From: a virus
DNA: 64,000 bases
Virus record (IMG/VR): IMGVR_UViG_3300037070_003613
Span: 83,493 to 147,492 of that record
Reading direction: 5' to 3' (one strand)
The notes under the pieces were generated by a model. The model searched no databases and was not told the origin of the DNA. It was given only the letters and a program-made list of their open reading frames with translations. Shown here one piece after another: positions 15,837 to 22,986 of the stretch. Each line of letters begins with the position of its first letter. Position 1 is the first letter of the stretch. The position numbers were made by a program, and so were the translations under genes.

Positions 15837-15866
15837 TTGACAAACCGGGGACAACCTGCGCATAAT
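15837..15866 (+). promoter_or_regulatory. Family A promoter
   Basis: TTGACA, 18-base spacer AACCGGGGACAACCTGCG, CATAAT. The spacer is nearly the same as in other family A promoters. It drives the small-gene operon from 15911. Confidence 0.85.
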
Positions 15867-15872
15867 GTCAGT

Positions 15873-15910
15873 GGAGAGGGGGATCCTCTCCGGAAAGGGA
15901 AACCACCACC
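15873..15910 (+). promoter_or_regulatory. 5'-UTR hairpin and start-associated element
   Basis: GGAGAGG (15873-15879) pairs perfectly with CCTCTCC (15885-15891) around a 5-base loop. It is followed directly by GGAAAGGGAAACCACCACC and the ATG at 15911. The same hairpin-plus-element order recurs at 40341 and 61210 with different stem sequences, so structure rather than sequence is conserved. Confidence 0.8.
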
Positions 15911-15982
15911 ATGAACGAATGGCACGGCCGAGACGGCACGTTCATTCCGACGAAGCCACCGCCCGACCCGAAGGACGGTTGA
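15911..15982 (+). CDS. 23-residue peptide
   Basis: MNEWHGRDGTFIPTKPPP... ending KDG. Short, but it follows a complete promoter, hairpin and start-associated element, so it is very likely translated. The WHGRDGTFIP segment looks like a small fold; possibly a regulatory or host-takeover peptide. Function unknown. Confidence 0.6.
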   Translation: MNEWHGRDGTFIPTKPPPDPKDG

Positions 15983-15987
15983 TCGCG

Positions 15988-16080
15988 ATGGTATTCCTCG
16001 AAACCCTCGCCGTCCTCGTGCTGATCTTCGTCGGCACGCTCGACGTGCCCGGTCGACTTGCCGCTGTCGAAGCCCGATGA
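15988..16080 (+). CDS. 30-residue membrane peptide
   Basis: MVFLETLAVLVLIFVGTLDV is one transmembrane helix followed by a short basic tail. AAGGACGG lies at a good distance before the ATG. It overlaps the next gene by ATGA. Unknown role; small phage membrane peptides can interfere with host envelope functions. Confidence 0.55.
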   Translation: MVFLETLAVLVLIFVGTLDVPGRLAAVEAR

Positions 16081-16211
16081 ACCGCCCGACCGACACCATC
16101 GAGACACCCGAGGACGGGGAGCCGAGCGACGTGTACGACCGGCTCGCCTGGGAGTACGAGTGGATCGAGGAGAACGCCGAGGAGAACGATGAAACCACAC
16201 GACCCGAATAA
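16077..16211 (+). CDS. Small acidic peptide
   Basis: 44 residues, very acidic (Glu/Asp about 40 percent), with Trp/Tyr in the helix DRLAWEYEWIEENAEEN. Overlaps both neighbours in other frames. DNA-mimic-like in charge, but too short to assert. Confidence 0.55.
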   Translation: MNRPTDTIETPEDGEPSDVYDRLAWEYEWIEENAEENDETTRPE

Positions 16212-16293
16212 CACGACCCGCCCCACCAAGTTCGTGGGCGGCGCCGGTCATTGGGCGAAGCGTGGCTCGAAGAAACCGAAGACCAAGAAATGA
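16189..16293 (+). CDS. Small basic peptide
   Basis: 34 residues ending in a Lys-rich tail (RGSKKPKTKK). GGAG precedes the ATG. It overlaps the acidic peptide gene by 23 bases; the opposite charges of the two products suggest they might bind each other. Function unknown. Confidence 0.5.
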   Translation: MKPHDPNNTTRPTKFVGGAGHWAKRGSKKPKTKK

Positions 16294-16308
16294 AAGGAAA
16301 CCACCACA

Positions 16309-16596
16309 ATGGGACGTCATAACGCCGAAGGCTTCGCCGAGGCCGTCGCCGAAGGCACCTGCTCGCTGCGCGCCGCACTCAGTTGGCACCTGACCTCAAA
16401 CCACTTCCCGCCCGTGCCGACGAGCATGATCGAGCCGTGCCTGGAAGCCATCGAGGCGTGCAACGAGGAAGACTGGGAGCGTGAGATCGCGTTGCCTGGG
16501 GCGATCACCTTCCGGGGAGTGCGCACGGCGCCCGCCAACGCGATTGTCGAGGCTCACCACCTCGATTCGTTCCTCGGAGACGACGATGACGACTAA
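16309..16596 (+). CDS. Hypothetical protein
   Basis: 95 residues. The ATG is preceded by GAAAGGAAACCACCACA, the start-associated element without its promoter. Helical N-terminus (GFAEAVAEGTCSLRAALSWHL) and an acidic DDDDD tail. No family recognised. Confidence 0.7.
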   Translation: MGRHNAEGFAEAVAEGTCSLRAALSWHLTSNHFPPVPTSMIEPCLEAIEACNEEDWEREIALPGAITFRGVRTAPANAIVEAHHLDSFLGDDDDD

Positions 16597-16798
16597 GACC
16601 CGCATCTACCGCTACGAGCCAGTCCTGTTCGACATGTTCACCAAGCGCGCCGTCGAGATCCCTGACGGCGCCCGGCTCGTGAAGACGCAACCATTCGGCT
16701 GCCCGAAGAACGGGACGATGGGTATGTGCTACGTCGAAGACGCCGACACCGGCGGGTTCTACGGACTCGTGATGCTCAACTCGCTCGTCCGGGCGTAA
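16586..16798 (+). CDS. Hypothetical protein
   Basis: 70 residues from the ATG inside the Asp-coding tail of the previous gene (11-base overlap). Contains RYEPVLFDMFTKRAVEIP and a CPKNGTMGMCYVEDADTGGF loop with two Cys that could bind metal. No family recognised. Confidence 0.7.
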   Translation: MTTKTRIYRYEPVLFDMFTKRAVEIPDGARLVKTQPFGCPKNGTMGMCYVEDADTGGFYGLVMLNSLVRA

Positions 16799-16821
16799 CT
16801 GTCGCACCCCTCGCGTAGTCT
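16794..16821 (+). promoter_or_regulatory. Family B promoter, leaderless
   Basis: CGTAAC, 16 bases starting TGTCGC, TAGTCT. The -10 ends 7 bases before an ATG at 16829, so transcription should start at or next to that ATG. Confidence 0.55.
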
Positions 16822-16828
16822 GCAACTC

Positions 16829-16858
16829 ATGACCGCCCGTCTTGTGTGTTGCGACTAA
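16829..16858 (+). CDS. Leader peptide upstream of the HNH gene
   Basis: A nine-codon ORF, MTARLVCCD, whose TAA overlaps the HNH start codon as TAATG. Its ATG lies where the family B promoter predicts the transcript start. Translation of the nuclease is therefore probably coupled to this leader. Consecutive Cys codons could allow attenuation. Confidence 0.5.
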   Translation: MTARLVCCD

Positions 16859-17319
16859 TGCGACCGCCCGTTGCCCAGGACTTCATTGAGTCCGTTCTGC
16901 TGTCGGCTACCGATGAGTGCATCGAGTGGCCCTACGCCCTGACCCACAACGGTTACCCGCAGATGATGAGGCGCGACAATCAGCGGACGGTACGGGTGAC
17001 GATCTTCGTCTGCGAGCAGGTGCATGGTCCCCGTCCGGCGGGCCGCGTCGACGCTGCGCATAGCTGCGGGATCCGGCGATGCGTGAACCCTCGCCATCTT
17101 CGCTGGGCGACTCGACGCGAGAACGAGGCTGACAAGCTGCTCCACGGCACGCTACGAACCGGCGTACGGGCACCGCAGGCCAAGCTGACGCAATCACAGG
17201 TTGATGACGCTCGGCGTCGCTTTGCCGCGGGGACTGTTACGCAGGGTCAACTGGCAATCGAGTTCAAGATGAACCAAGCGGCGATCAGCCGCATGATCAG
17301 AGGAATGACGTACAGATGA
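16858..17319 (+). CDS. HNH endonuclease
   Basis: 153 residues. HNH_3-type core: VDAAHSCGIRRCVNPRHLRW at about residues 64-83, with the paired Cys and the catalytic His, followed by ATRRENEADK. The C-terminus TQGQLAIEFKMNQAAISRMI is a helix-turn-helix that would bind DNA. This layout is that of free-standing phage homing-type nucleases. The ATG overlaps the stop of a leader peptide. Confidence 0.85.
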   Translation: MRPPVAQDFIESVLLSATDECIEWPYALTHNGYPQMMRRDNQRTVRVTIFVCEQVHGPRPAGRVDAAHSCGIRRCVNPRHLRWATRRENEADKLLHGTLRTGVRAPQAKLTQSQVDDARRRFAAGTVTQGQLAIEFKMNQAAISRMIRGMTYR

Positions 17320-17918
17320 GCGAAGGCGCGCCCACCGTCGAGGATCAGATCGAAGCCGTCCTTTCGGGACCTGAACCGGCCTATTCGGAAACCCCCGACA
17401 AGGCGATCCCTGCCGAACAGGTGACGGCGATGTACTACCTGCGTCGCCTCCACCGTCTGCGCGCAGAGCGGGAGCGCATCGAGGCGATGTTCGACACGCT
17501 GATCGAGGAACTCAACGACCGTCGCGGCTCGCAGGTCGATCCGATCAAGGCCACCATCGACTGGTTGGAGCAGGCACTCGCACTGTGGCATCACGCCCGC
17601 ATCCAAGAGGACCCGAAGGCGCTCACCATCCAACTCCCGTCCGGCACGCTGCGCTCCTCCAAAGCCCAGCCGCGCTGGACGTACGACGACGCCGCAGCGT
17701 TCCTCGAATGGGCGAGGAAGAACGCCACCGCCGCGATCCGCACCCCGGAGGTCAAAGAGGAGATCGCCAAGAACGAGGCGAAGAAAGTCCTCGACCCGAT
17801 CATCCAGGTGGTCGACGGGCGAGCCATTGTGACAGAGACCGGCGAGAAGGTCCCCGGCTTGAAGATCGAACCCGGCGGCGACTACGACTTGGGTCGCTTC
17901 TACGCAGCGGAGGCATGA
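17316..17918 (+). CDS. Gam/Gp157-like protein
   Basis: 200 residues. The helical N-terminal half (YYLRRLHRLRAERERIEAMF) followed by IDWLEQALALWHHARI, then TIQLPSGTLRSSKAQPRW, matches the Siphovirus Gp157/Mu Gam-like host-nuclease inhibitor pattern. Such proteins bind DNA ends and protect them from exonucleases. It overlaps the HNH gene by 4 bases and is followed at once by a Sak4-like ATPase, a standard phage recombination pair. Confidence 0.75.
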   Translation: MSEGAPTVEDQIEAVLSGPEPAYSETPDKAIPAEQVTAMYYLRRLHRLRAERERIEAMFDTLIEELNDRRGSQVDPIKATIDWLEQALALWHHARIQEDPKALTIQLPSGTLRSSKAQPRWTYDDAAAFLEWARKNATAAIRTPEVKEEIAKNEAKKVLDPIIQVVDGRAIVTETGEKVPGLKIEPGGDYDLGRFYAAEA

Positions 17919-17920
17919 CC

Positions 17921-19141
17921 ATGACCGACACCCCCCACCCGGCCGAAACCGCGCAACCACCGCGCGGCTTCGCGCCCGCAGTGCGCGAACGCCACCATGC
18001 GCGCGTCGCCGTCGAGGGACCGAAAGGCGCAGGCAAGTCGCGGCTCGCGTTGCAGTGGGCGCGGATCCTCGCCGGTGACAACCCGATCGCGGCAATCGAC
18101 ACCGAGCACCGTCGTCTCGCCGCCTACGCTCCCGGGCCGGGTGAGCAGGTCAGCGAGAACCCGAACATGCCGCCGTGGGACTTCTGGCATCACGGCTGGG
18201 CCGGTCCATTCGACCCGGTCGCGCTCGTGCGGAAAGCCGAGGCAGCCGCCGACGCGGTCGGCCCGAGCGGTGTCGTGCTGATCGACTCGCTGACGCCGTT
18301 CTGGTCCGGGCGTGGCGGCATCCAGGACATTGTCGACTCGTCACCATCGGGCTGGAAGGTCGGCTCGCCGGTGCATCGCGACATGCTCGACTCGCTGTCG
18401 CGGCTGCCGTGCCACTTGATCGTGACGATCCGCTCCAAGACCGAGTACGCGATCGAGGAGAAGGATGTCGGCGGGCGTGTCGTGCCCACCATGCGCCGGA
18501 TCGGCGGCGCCCCCGATCAACGGTTGGGGATCGACTTCGAGTTCGAGGTGATCGTGACCGTCGACCCCGACCACCGGTTCTCGGTGACCGCGTCGTCGTG
18601 CCCGGACAACCTCACTCTCGCCAGTGCCGAGCCGGGCTACAGCGGCGACGTCGCGCAGGTCTACGCGCAGTGGATCGAGGGCGGCATCGAACGGATCGCC
18701 CGCCGCGACGTGAACGCGATCCTCGGCCAGTTCGATCTGGTTGATGACCCGCCCGAGCGGACGAAGATGAAGACCGACTTCGTCGCCGCGTTCGGCCCGC
18801 CGGACGATCTGCTCGCCGACGACGCCGCCGCAGCGTTCGAGTGGGTCAAGGAACGTGTCGACGCCTGGCTGGCGCCACCGGAGATCCGGCCCACCATCAC
18901 CGAGCCGACCGGCCCGGCCGAGCAGCCGACGCTGCCCGACGCCGAAGCGCCAACGGATGAGGAGGTCCCGTTCGTCGGCGACGGACTCGAAGGACGCGAC
19001 AAGGTGGATCTGCTCCACATCGCACGCACGCTCGGCGTCGAGGTCGACGGCCGTTGGGGCGTCTCGCGGATCGCCGCCGCCATCCGCGAGAACCTCCCCG
19101 CCGAAGCCGCCGCAGAGGCCGAGGAACCCAGCGTCGCGTAG
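17921..19141 (+). CDS. Sak4-like RecA-fold ATPase
   Basis: 406 residues. Of two in-frame ATGs (17915, 17921) the second has GGAGG at correct spacing; the first is only one base from it. Walker A GPKGAGKS is at residues 33-40 and Walker B VVLIDS near 118. The order and size of the N-terminal 250 residues fit Sak4-type single-strand-annealing recombinases; the C-terminal part is Pro/Glu-rich with a closing helix-extension-helix (DGRWGVSRIAAAIRENL) that may bind DNA. Works with the Gam-like protein in recombination or replication restart. Confidence 0.85.
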   Translation: MTDTPHPAETAQPPRGFAPAVRERHHARVAVEGPKGAGKSRLALQWARILAGDNPIAAIDTEHRRLAAYAPGPGEQVSENPNMPPWDFWHHGWAGPFDPVALVRKAEAAADAVGPSGVVLIDSLTPFWSGRGGIQDIVDSSPSGWKVGSPVHRDMLDSLSRLPCHLIVTIRSKTEYAIEEKDVGGRVVPTMRRIGGAPDQRLGIDFEFEVIVTVDPDHRFSVTASSCPDNLTLASAEPGYSGDVAQVYAQWIEGGIERIARRDVNAILGQFDLVDDPPERTKMKTDFVAAFGPPDDLLADDAAAAFEWVKERVDAWLAPPEIRPTITEPTGPAEQPTLPDAEAPTDEEVPFVGDGLEGRDKVDLLHIARTLGVEVDGRWGVSRIAAAIRENLPAEAAAEAEEPSVA

Positions 19142-19157
19142 TAGCGTTCGGCGTCAG

Positions 19158-19586
19158 ATGAAGCGCAGCGGCCTACCCAAGCGACGCACCCCGCTTCCCC
19201 GAGCAACGGCCCCGTTGAAGTCCCACAAGCCGTGGCCCGACCCGACCAAACCGCGCCGCCCGATCAAACGTCAATCCGACAAGCGACGGGCGGAGCAGCC
19301 CGAGCGTGATCGGGTGCGCGAGGAGACGTTGCGTCGCGCCGGGTACCGCTGCGAACTGGCCGACATCGTCCCGGAGGTCAAGTGCTGGCATCCGGACGGA
19401 CGCTTCGCGCTCGATGTCGATGAGAAGGCCGGACGTGGCGTGGCCCCCGGCTCGCATCTCGATGTCACCATCACGCAAGCGGTGTGCCGTGCGCATCACG
19501 ATTGGAAGCAGATCAACCGCGACGAGGCCGAAGCTCGTGGCGTTCGGATGTCAGGAGCCGAGTATGAGCGACGACGCACAGCATGA
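19158..19586 (+). CDS. HNH-like nuclease
   Basis: 142 residues with a very basic N-terminus (KRSGLPKRRTPLPR). The core has YRCELAD, an aspartate-bearing FALDVDEKAGRG where HNH proteins have DHxxPRxxGG, and VCRAHHDWKQINRDEAEARG, the usual ending of phage HNH enzymes. The metal-binding His of the first motif is replaced by Asp, so activity may differ. A role in recombination intermediates is suggested by the neighbours. Confidence 0.6.
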   Translation: MKRSGLPKRRTPLPRATAPLKSHKPWPDPTKPRRPIKRQSDKRRAEQPERDRVREETLRRAGYRCELADIVPEVKCWHPDGRFALDVDEKAGRGVAPGSHLDVTITQAVCRAHHDWKQINRDEAEARGVRMSGAEYERRRTA

Positions 19587-19764
19587 CGAACTGGTGCAAG
19601 TCATACGACAGGTGTACGTGTCGGACGACTACCCGGCGCTGGCTTCACTCGCGACCGGCGCAGGCCGGTTCCCGCACATGCAAGCCATCAACGAGGCAGC
19701 GCGGGCGTTGAACGAGATCGCCGGTCTCCGCGAGGATCTGGCAGCGGCGCGACGCCATGAGTGA
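19564..19764 (+). CDS. Small helical protein
   Basis: 66 residues, overlapping its neighbours by 23 and 8 bases. Mostly helical (DELVQVIRQVYVSDDYPALA; LNEIAGLREDLAAARRHE). No family recognised. Confidence 0.65.
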   Translation: MSDDAQHDELVQVIRQVYVSDDYPALASLATGAGRFPHMQAINEAARALNEIAGLREDLAAARRHE

Positions 19765-20185
19765 CGCGCCGCGTGATCCGATTGCTGAACAGGACGAAGC
19801 CGCCCGGGTGTTCCTCGAACGCACCGGCCGCAAGTCGACCGACCCGGCGCCGCCCGGCATCCTCCACATGCGGATCACCCCGACCGCCGTGTTCGGCCGC
19901 TTCCCCGGCGGCACCGACCCTCGCGCCGCTGTCCATGCCGTGTTCTCCGAGATGTTCGAGGGCACGTTCGAGGAGGTCCCCGCCAGCGGCTACGCCCGCA
20001 AGGGCCAGAGCAAGTACCCGGACGCCATCGAGGCTGACGTGATTGAAGACGACACTGACTCGGAAGAATCGGGTCGCTGGCGGACGGAGGACGCGCCTCC
20101 CGATGGGAAGTGGACCGTGTCCTACGAGATCTGCGCGGAGGATGACCCAGGACCGGATGACCGCGGTGTAACTTCACCCGGGTAA
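19757..20185 (+). CDS. Hypothetical protein
   Basis: 142 residues. Contains FPGGTDPRAAVHAVFSEMF and a Glu/Asp-rich C-terminal third. A few Trp and Tyr near the end suggest a small folded domain. No family recognised. Confidence 0.65.
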   Translation: MSDAPRDPIAEQDEAARVFLERTGRKSTDPAPPGILHMRITPTAVFGRFPGGTDPRAAVHAVFSEMFEGTFEEVPASGYARKGQSKYPDAIEADVIEDDTDSEESGRWRTEDAPPDGKWTVSYEICAEDDPGPDDRGVTSPG

Positions 20186-20235
20186 CTCGGATCCATCTCT
20201 ACCCGGCTGACAACGGCGCCTGCGGAAACCTGCGG

Positions 20236-21285
20236 ATGCGCTGGCCCGGCGAACTCGCGCGAGCCGCCGGATACGACGTGACGGTGTTCGAGCCGGGGCC
20301 GATGAACTCGATGCCGGTGATGGTCGGCCTCGACCATCGAGGAGTCCCGCAGGCGAAGCTGACCGGCGAGATCGACTTCGACGTGGTCGTGTTCCAACGT
20401 CCGCTGGCGTGGCGCAACGTGTTCGCCATCCAACTCCTGCAACGCAACGGGGTGCGCTGCGTGGTCGAACTCGATGACGACCTGGCCTCGGTCCACGCCC
20501 AACATGACGCGTTCGCCTATCTCAACCCGGCCACCCACCCGGAAGCCAACTCGCAGCACCTCGCGCGTTGCTGTATGCACGCCGACGCCGTGGTGGTCAC
20601 CACACCGGCCCTGGCGCGTGCCTACGGGCAGAAACGGGCCGTGGTGGTCGAGAACCACATCCCACGCCGCTACCTCGCCGTAGAGGCCGACAGGGATCCG
20701 GATCTGGTCAGGATCGGTTGGACCGGCAAGATCGGCTCGCACGCCGGTGACCTCAACGTCCTGCAAGGCGCTATGTCGACGGTGCTGCGTTCGGAACCAT
20801 CAGCGCGTCTGTGCGTGCTGGGCGACAACACCGGCGTCGACCGGGTGCTCGGCCTGCCGGATCCGCCTGAGCTTGTCGTCGGTGTCGGCATGGACCGCTA
20901 CCCGTACGAGGTCGCCCGCTTCGACATCGGCATCGCACCATTGGCCGACACGATGTTCAACCGCTCGAAGTCGTGGCTCAAACCGCTCGACTACGCCGCC
21001 ACCGGCGTCCCGTTCGTGTGCTCCGGAACCGACGAGTACAAACGCTTCACCGCGCAGGGTTGCGGCAACATCGCCGAACGCTCCCGACAATGGGTCAGCG
21101 CGCTGCGCCGCCTCATCCAGTCACCATCGCTGCGCGCCGAGCAAGCCGAAGCGGGACGCGAAGTCGCGGCCCGGTGGGTGATGGAAGACCACGTCGACCG
21201 CTACGTCGAGGCGTGGGCCGGAACTTGTGTCGCCGGGACGCGCGATACTGCTGCACCGATGGCAACGACAGAGAGGACACCATGA
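20236..21285 (+). CDS. Glycosyltransferase, GT-B fold
   Basis: 349 residues from the first ATG. The C-terminal half has the GT-B donor domain: IGWTGKIGSHAGDL, a VLGD strand, FDIGIAPLADTMFNRSKSWL and KPLDYAATGVPFVCS with the acidic residue replaced by Asp. The N-terminal Rossmann half includes RWPGELARAAGYDVTVFEP. In related phage enzymes the protein begins about 15 residues earlier with an IHLYPAD strand; that strand is encoded here upstream (from 20191) but with no ATG, GTG or TTG in frame before a stop at 20158. The substrate (DNA base, virion protein or host glycan) is unknown. Confidence 0.8.
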   Translation: MRWPGELARAAGYDVTVFEPGPMNSMPVMVGLDHRGVPQAKLTGEIDFDVVVFQRPLAWRNVFAIQLLQRNGVRCVVELDDDLASVHAQHDAFAYLNPATHPEANSQHLARCCMHADAVVVTTPALARAYGQKRAVVVENHIPRRYLAVEADRDPDLVRIGWTGKIGSHAGDLNVLQGAMSTVLRSEPSARLCVLGDNTGVDRVLGLPDPPELVVGVGMDRYPYEVARFDIGIAPLADTMFNRSKSWLKPLDYAATGVPFVCSGTDEYKRFTAQGCGNIAERSRQWVSALRRLIQSPSLRAEQAEAGREVAARWVMEDHVDRYVEAWAGTCVAGTRDTAAPMATTERTP

Positions 21286-21686
21286 CAGACGAACTGCAAC
21301 CACCCGAGGAGGAGTCCGCGTTCATCCGCTGGCTCCGCGAGCACCTCGACGGCGAGATGCTGGCCGAACTCGATGACGGCATCAAAGAGATCGCCGCCGC
21401 CACCGCGATCAGCGGACGCAAGACGTCGATGACGCTCGACATTGGCATCGACCAGAAGGGTCGGACGTTGGTCGTCAAGGCTGATGTCAAGGTGAAGATC
21501 CCGCCGCCCCCACGCGACCCTGACATCTTCTACGCCGACCGCGACGGCGGTCTGTTCCGTGAGGATCCGACGCGACCGAAGCTCGACTTCTCGAACGTCG
21601 TCCAACTTGCCGAGGAGCCACGCCGGATCGACACCGAGACCGGCGAGATCAAGACCATCAACGACCAGACCGGAGATCCGCAATGA
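21282..21686 (+). CDS. Hypothetical protein paired with DUF2303
   Basis: 134 residues. N-terminal helices (SAFIRWLREHLDGEMLAEL; GIKEIAAATAISGRK) then an SMTLDIGIDQKGRTLVVKAD sheet and an acidic tail. A protein of this look commonly precedes DUF2303 in actinophages, and here it overlaps that gene by 4 bases. Single-strand DNA-binding or recombination accessory role is possible. Confidence 0.65.
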   Translation: MTDELQPPEEESAFIRWLREHLDGEMLAELDDGIKEIAAATAISGRKTSMTLDIGIDQKGRTLVVKADVKVKIPPPPRDPDIFYADRDGGLFREDPTRPKLDFSNVVQLAEEPRRIDTETGEIKTINDQTGDPQ

Positions 21687-22519
21687 GCGGCGAAGTACAG
21701 GCACTCATCAACGCACTCGCCCAGGACGCGGCGGTCGACACACGGCTGCGCGAGCCGGGCGAACTGTCGGAGCGGGCGATCCCGCCCGGCTGGCAGGTGC
21801 TCTACACCGACAACGAGCGGCTGCTCGACAACCCGCGCCGCGCCCTCGGTGAGGTCAAGGTCCGCTCCGCCAAGGGCTTCATCGACGCCGTCAAGCAACG
21901 CTGGCCTGCGGGCACCCCGGATGATCCGGCGAAGACGGTCACGATCTACGCCGACGACGCCCACCAGACATTGATCGCGATCCTCAACGACGATCTCGGT
22001 TCGACGGCCGGATGGCGTGACCATCGCGTCGCGCTCGACGTGTCCAAGACCGAGGAGTGGAAGCACTGGATGTCACACCAGGGGATGAAGTCGCAGGAAG
22101 CATTCGCGGAGGCGATCGAGTTGGGCCAGTTGGAGATCACCGACCCATCCCCGGCGCTGATGCTGCGCATCGCCGAGACGTTCGAGGCGACGGTCGGCGT
22201 GACGTTCAAGAAAGGCGCCCAGGTCCGCGACGGCGCCCAGCAGTACGTGTACGAGGAGACCATCGACGCCAAGGCTGCCGGTGGCACCGTTGAAGTCCCG
22301 GAGGGCTTCACGATCACCGTGGCGCCGTACATCGGTAGCCCCCGCTACGTCGTCAAGGCCCGACTCAAGACCCGGCTCGTGTCCGGCAAGTTCACCATCG
22401 GCTACGTGTTGGAGCGCCCCGAGGAAGTCGAACGGGCAGCGTTCCGTGACATCGCCACTCAGGTCGCGACCGATCTCAACCTGACAGCGATCGAAGGGGT
22501 CGCTCCACCCCCGCGGTGA
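21683..22519 (+). CDS. DUF2303 (YfdQ-like) protein
   Basis: 278 residues. The central segment with ALDVSKTEEWKHWMSHQGM, then FAEAIELGQLEITDPSP and VTFKKGAQVRDG, matches the DUF2303 pattern: an N-terminal beta domain, a helical centre and a C-terminal sheet (FTIGYVLERPEEVERAAFRD). Members sit in phage recombination or replication cassettes; the biochemical role is not established. Confidence 0.75.
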   Translation: MSGEVQALINALAQDAAVDTRLREPGELSERAIPPGWQVLYTDNERLLDNPRRALGEVKVRSAKGFIDAVKQRWPAGTPDDPAKTVTIYADDAHQTLIAILNDDLGSTAGWRDHRVALDVSKTEEWKHWMSHQGMKSQEAFAEAIELGQLEITDPSPALMLRIAETFEATVGVTFKKGAQVRDGAQQYVYEETIDAKAAGGTVEVPEGFTITVAPYIGSPRYVVKARLKTRLVSGKFTIGYVLERPEEVERAAFRDIATQVATDLNLTAIEGVAPPPR

Positions 22520-22522
22520 ATC

Positions 22523-22840
22523 ATGTCGCTGCCTCACCTGCGGGTCTACGACCTCATCACCGAGGCCGACTTCCAACGAGCCACAGTCGAGCGCGCCACG
22601 CTCTACGGATGGTGGGTGTGGCACGACAACGACTCGCGACGTAACGACTCGGGTCTGCCGGATCTCATCATGGTCCGACCGCCCCGGGTTGTGTTCGCCG
22701 AACTCAAGACCGAGAAGGGTCGCGTGTCGGTCGTGCAACGCGCCGTGATCGCGATGCTCAAGGGCTGCCCCGGTGTCGAGGCGTACCTTTGGCGACCATC
22801 CGACGAACGGGCACTCGACGCCGCGCTCCGACCGGAGTAG
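22523..22840 (+). CDS. VRR-NUC domain nuclease
   Basis: 105 residues. VRR-NUC core of the PD-(D/E)xK superfamily: RNDSGLPDLIMVRPPRVVFA with the catalytic Asp, AELKTEKGRVS with ExK, then VVQRAVIAMLKG. The stand-alone form is common in phages and may resolve branched DNA. It closes the recombination module. Confidence 0.85.
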   Translation: MSLPHLRVYDLITEADFQRATVERATLYGWWVWHDNDSRRNDSGLPDLIMVRPPRVVFAELKTEKGRVSVVQRAVIAMLKGCPGVEAYLWRPSDERALDAALRPE

Positions 22841-22857
22841 CGTCCAGAGTTCCGTAC

Positions 22858-22920
22858 ATGTAAGACCCCCGGCGATCCGCATCAACGCTGCCCTGCAATC
22901 TGCGGACCCCCGGGGGTCGG
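22858..22920 (+). promoter_or_regulatory. Structured leader with start-stop and hairpins
   Basis: ATGTAA at 22858-22863 is a start codon followed at once by a stop. GACCCCCGG (22864-22872) can pair with CCGGGGGTC (22910-22918), and TCCGC (22876-22880) with GCGGA (22902-22906). The 3' arm is also part of a perfect palindrome GACCCCCGGGGGTC (22905-22918), so two exclusive folds are possible. It may be a terminator of the recombination operon or an attenuator of the next gene; no U-run follows. Confidence 0.5.
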
Positions 22921-22941
22921 TTATCCCTGTTGAAGGATGAG

Positions 22942-22986
22942 ATGAACGATAACAGCAAACGACACGCGTGTCACTTGGCGCCATGA
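22942..22986 (+). CDS. Leader peptide overlapping the replication gene
   Basis: 14 codons, MNDNSKRHACHLAP, with AAGGA before the ATG. Its TGA overlaps the ATG at 22983 as ATGA. A GTG at 22968 in the frame of the downstream gene is an alternative start for that gene. The arrangement implies translational coupling. Confidence 0.45.
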   Translation: MNDNSKRHACHLAP

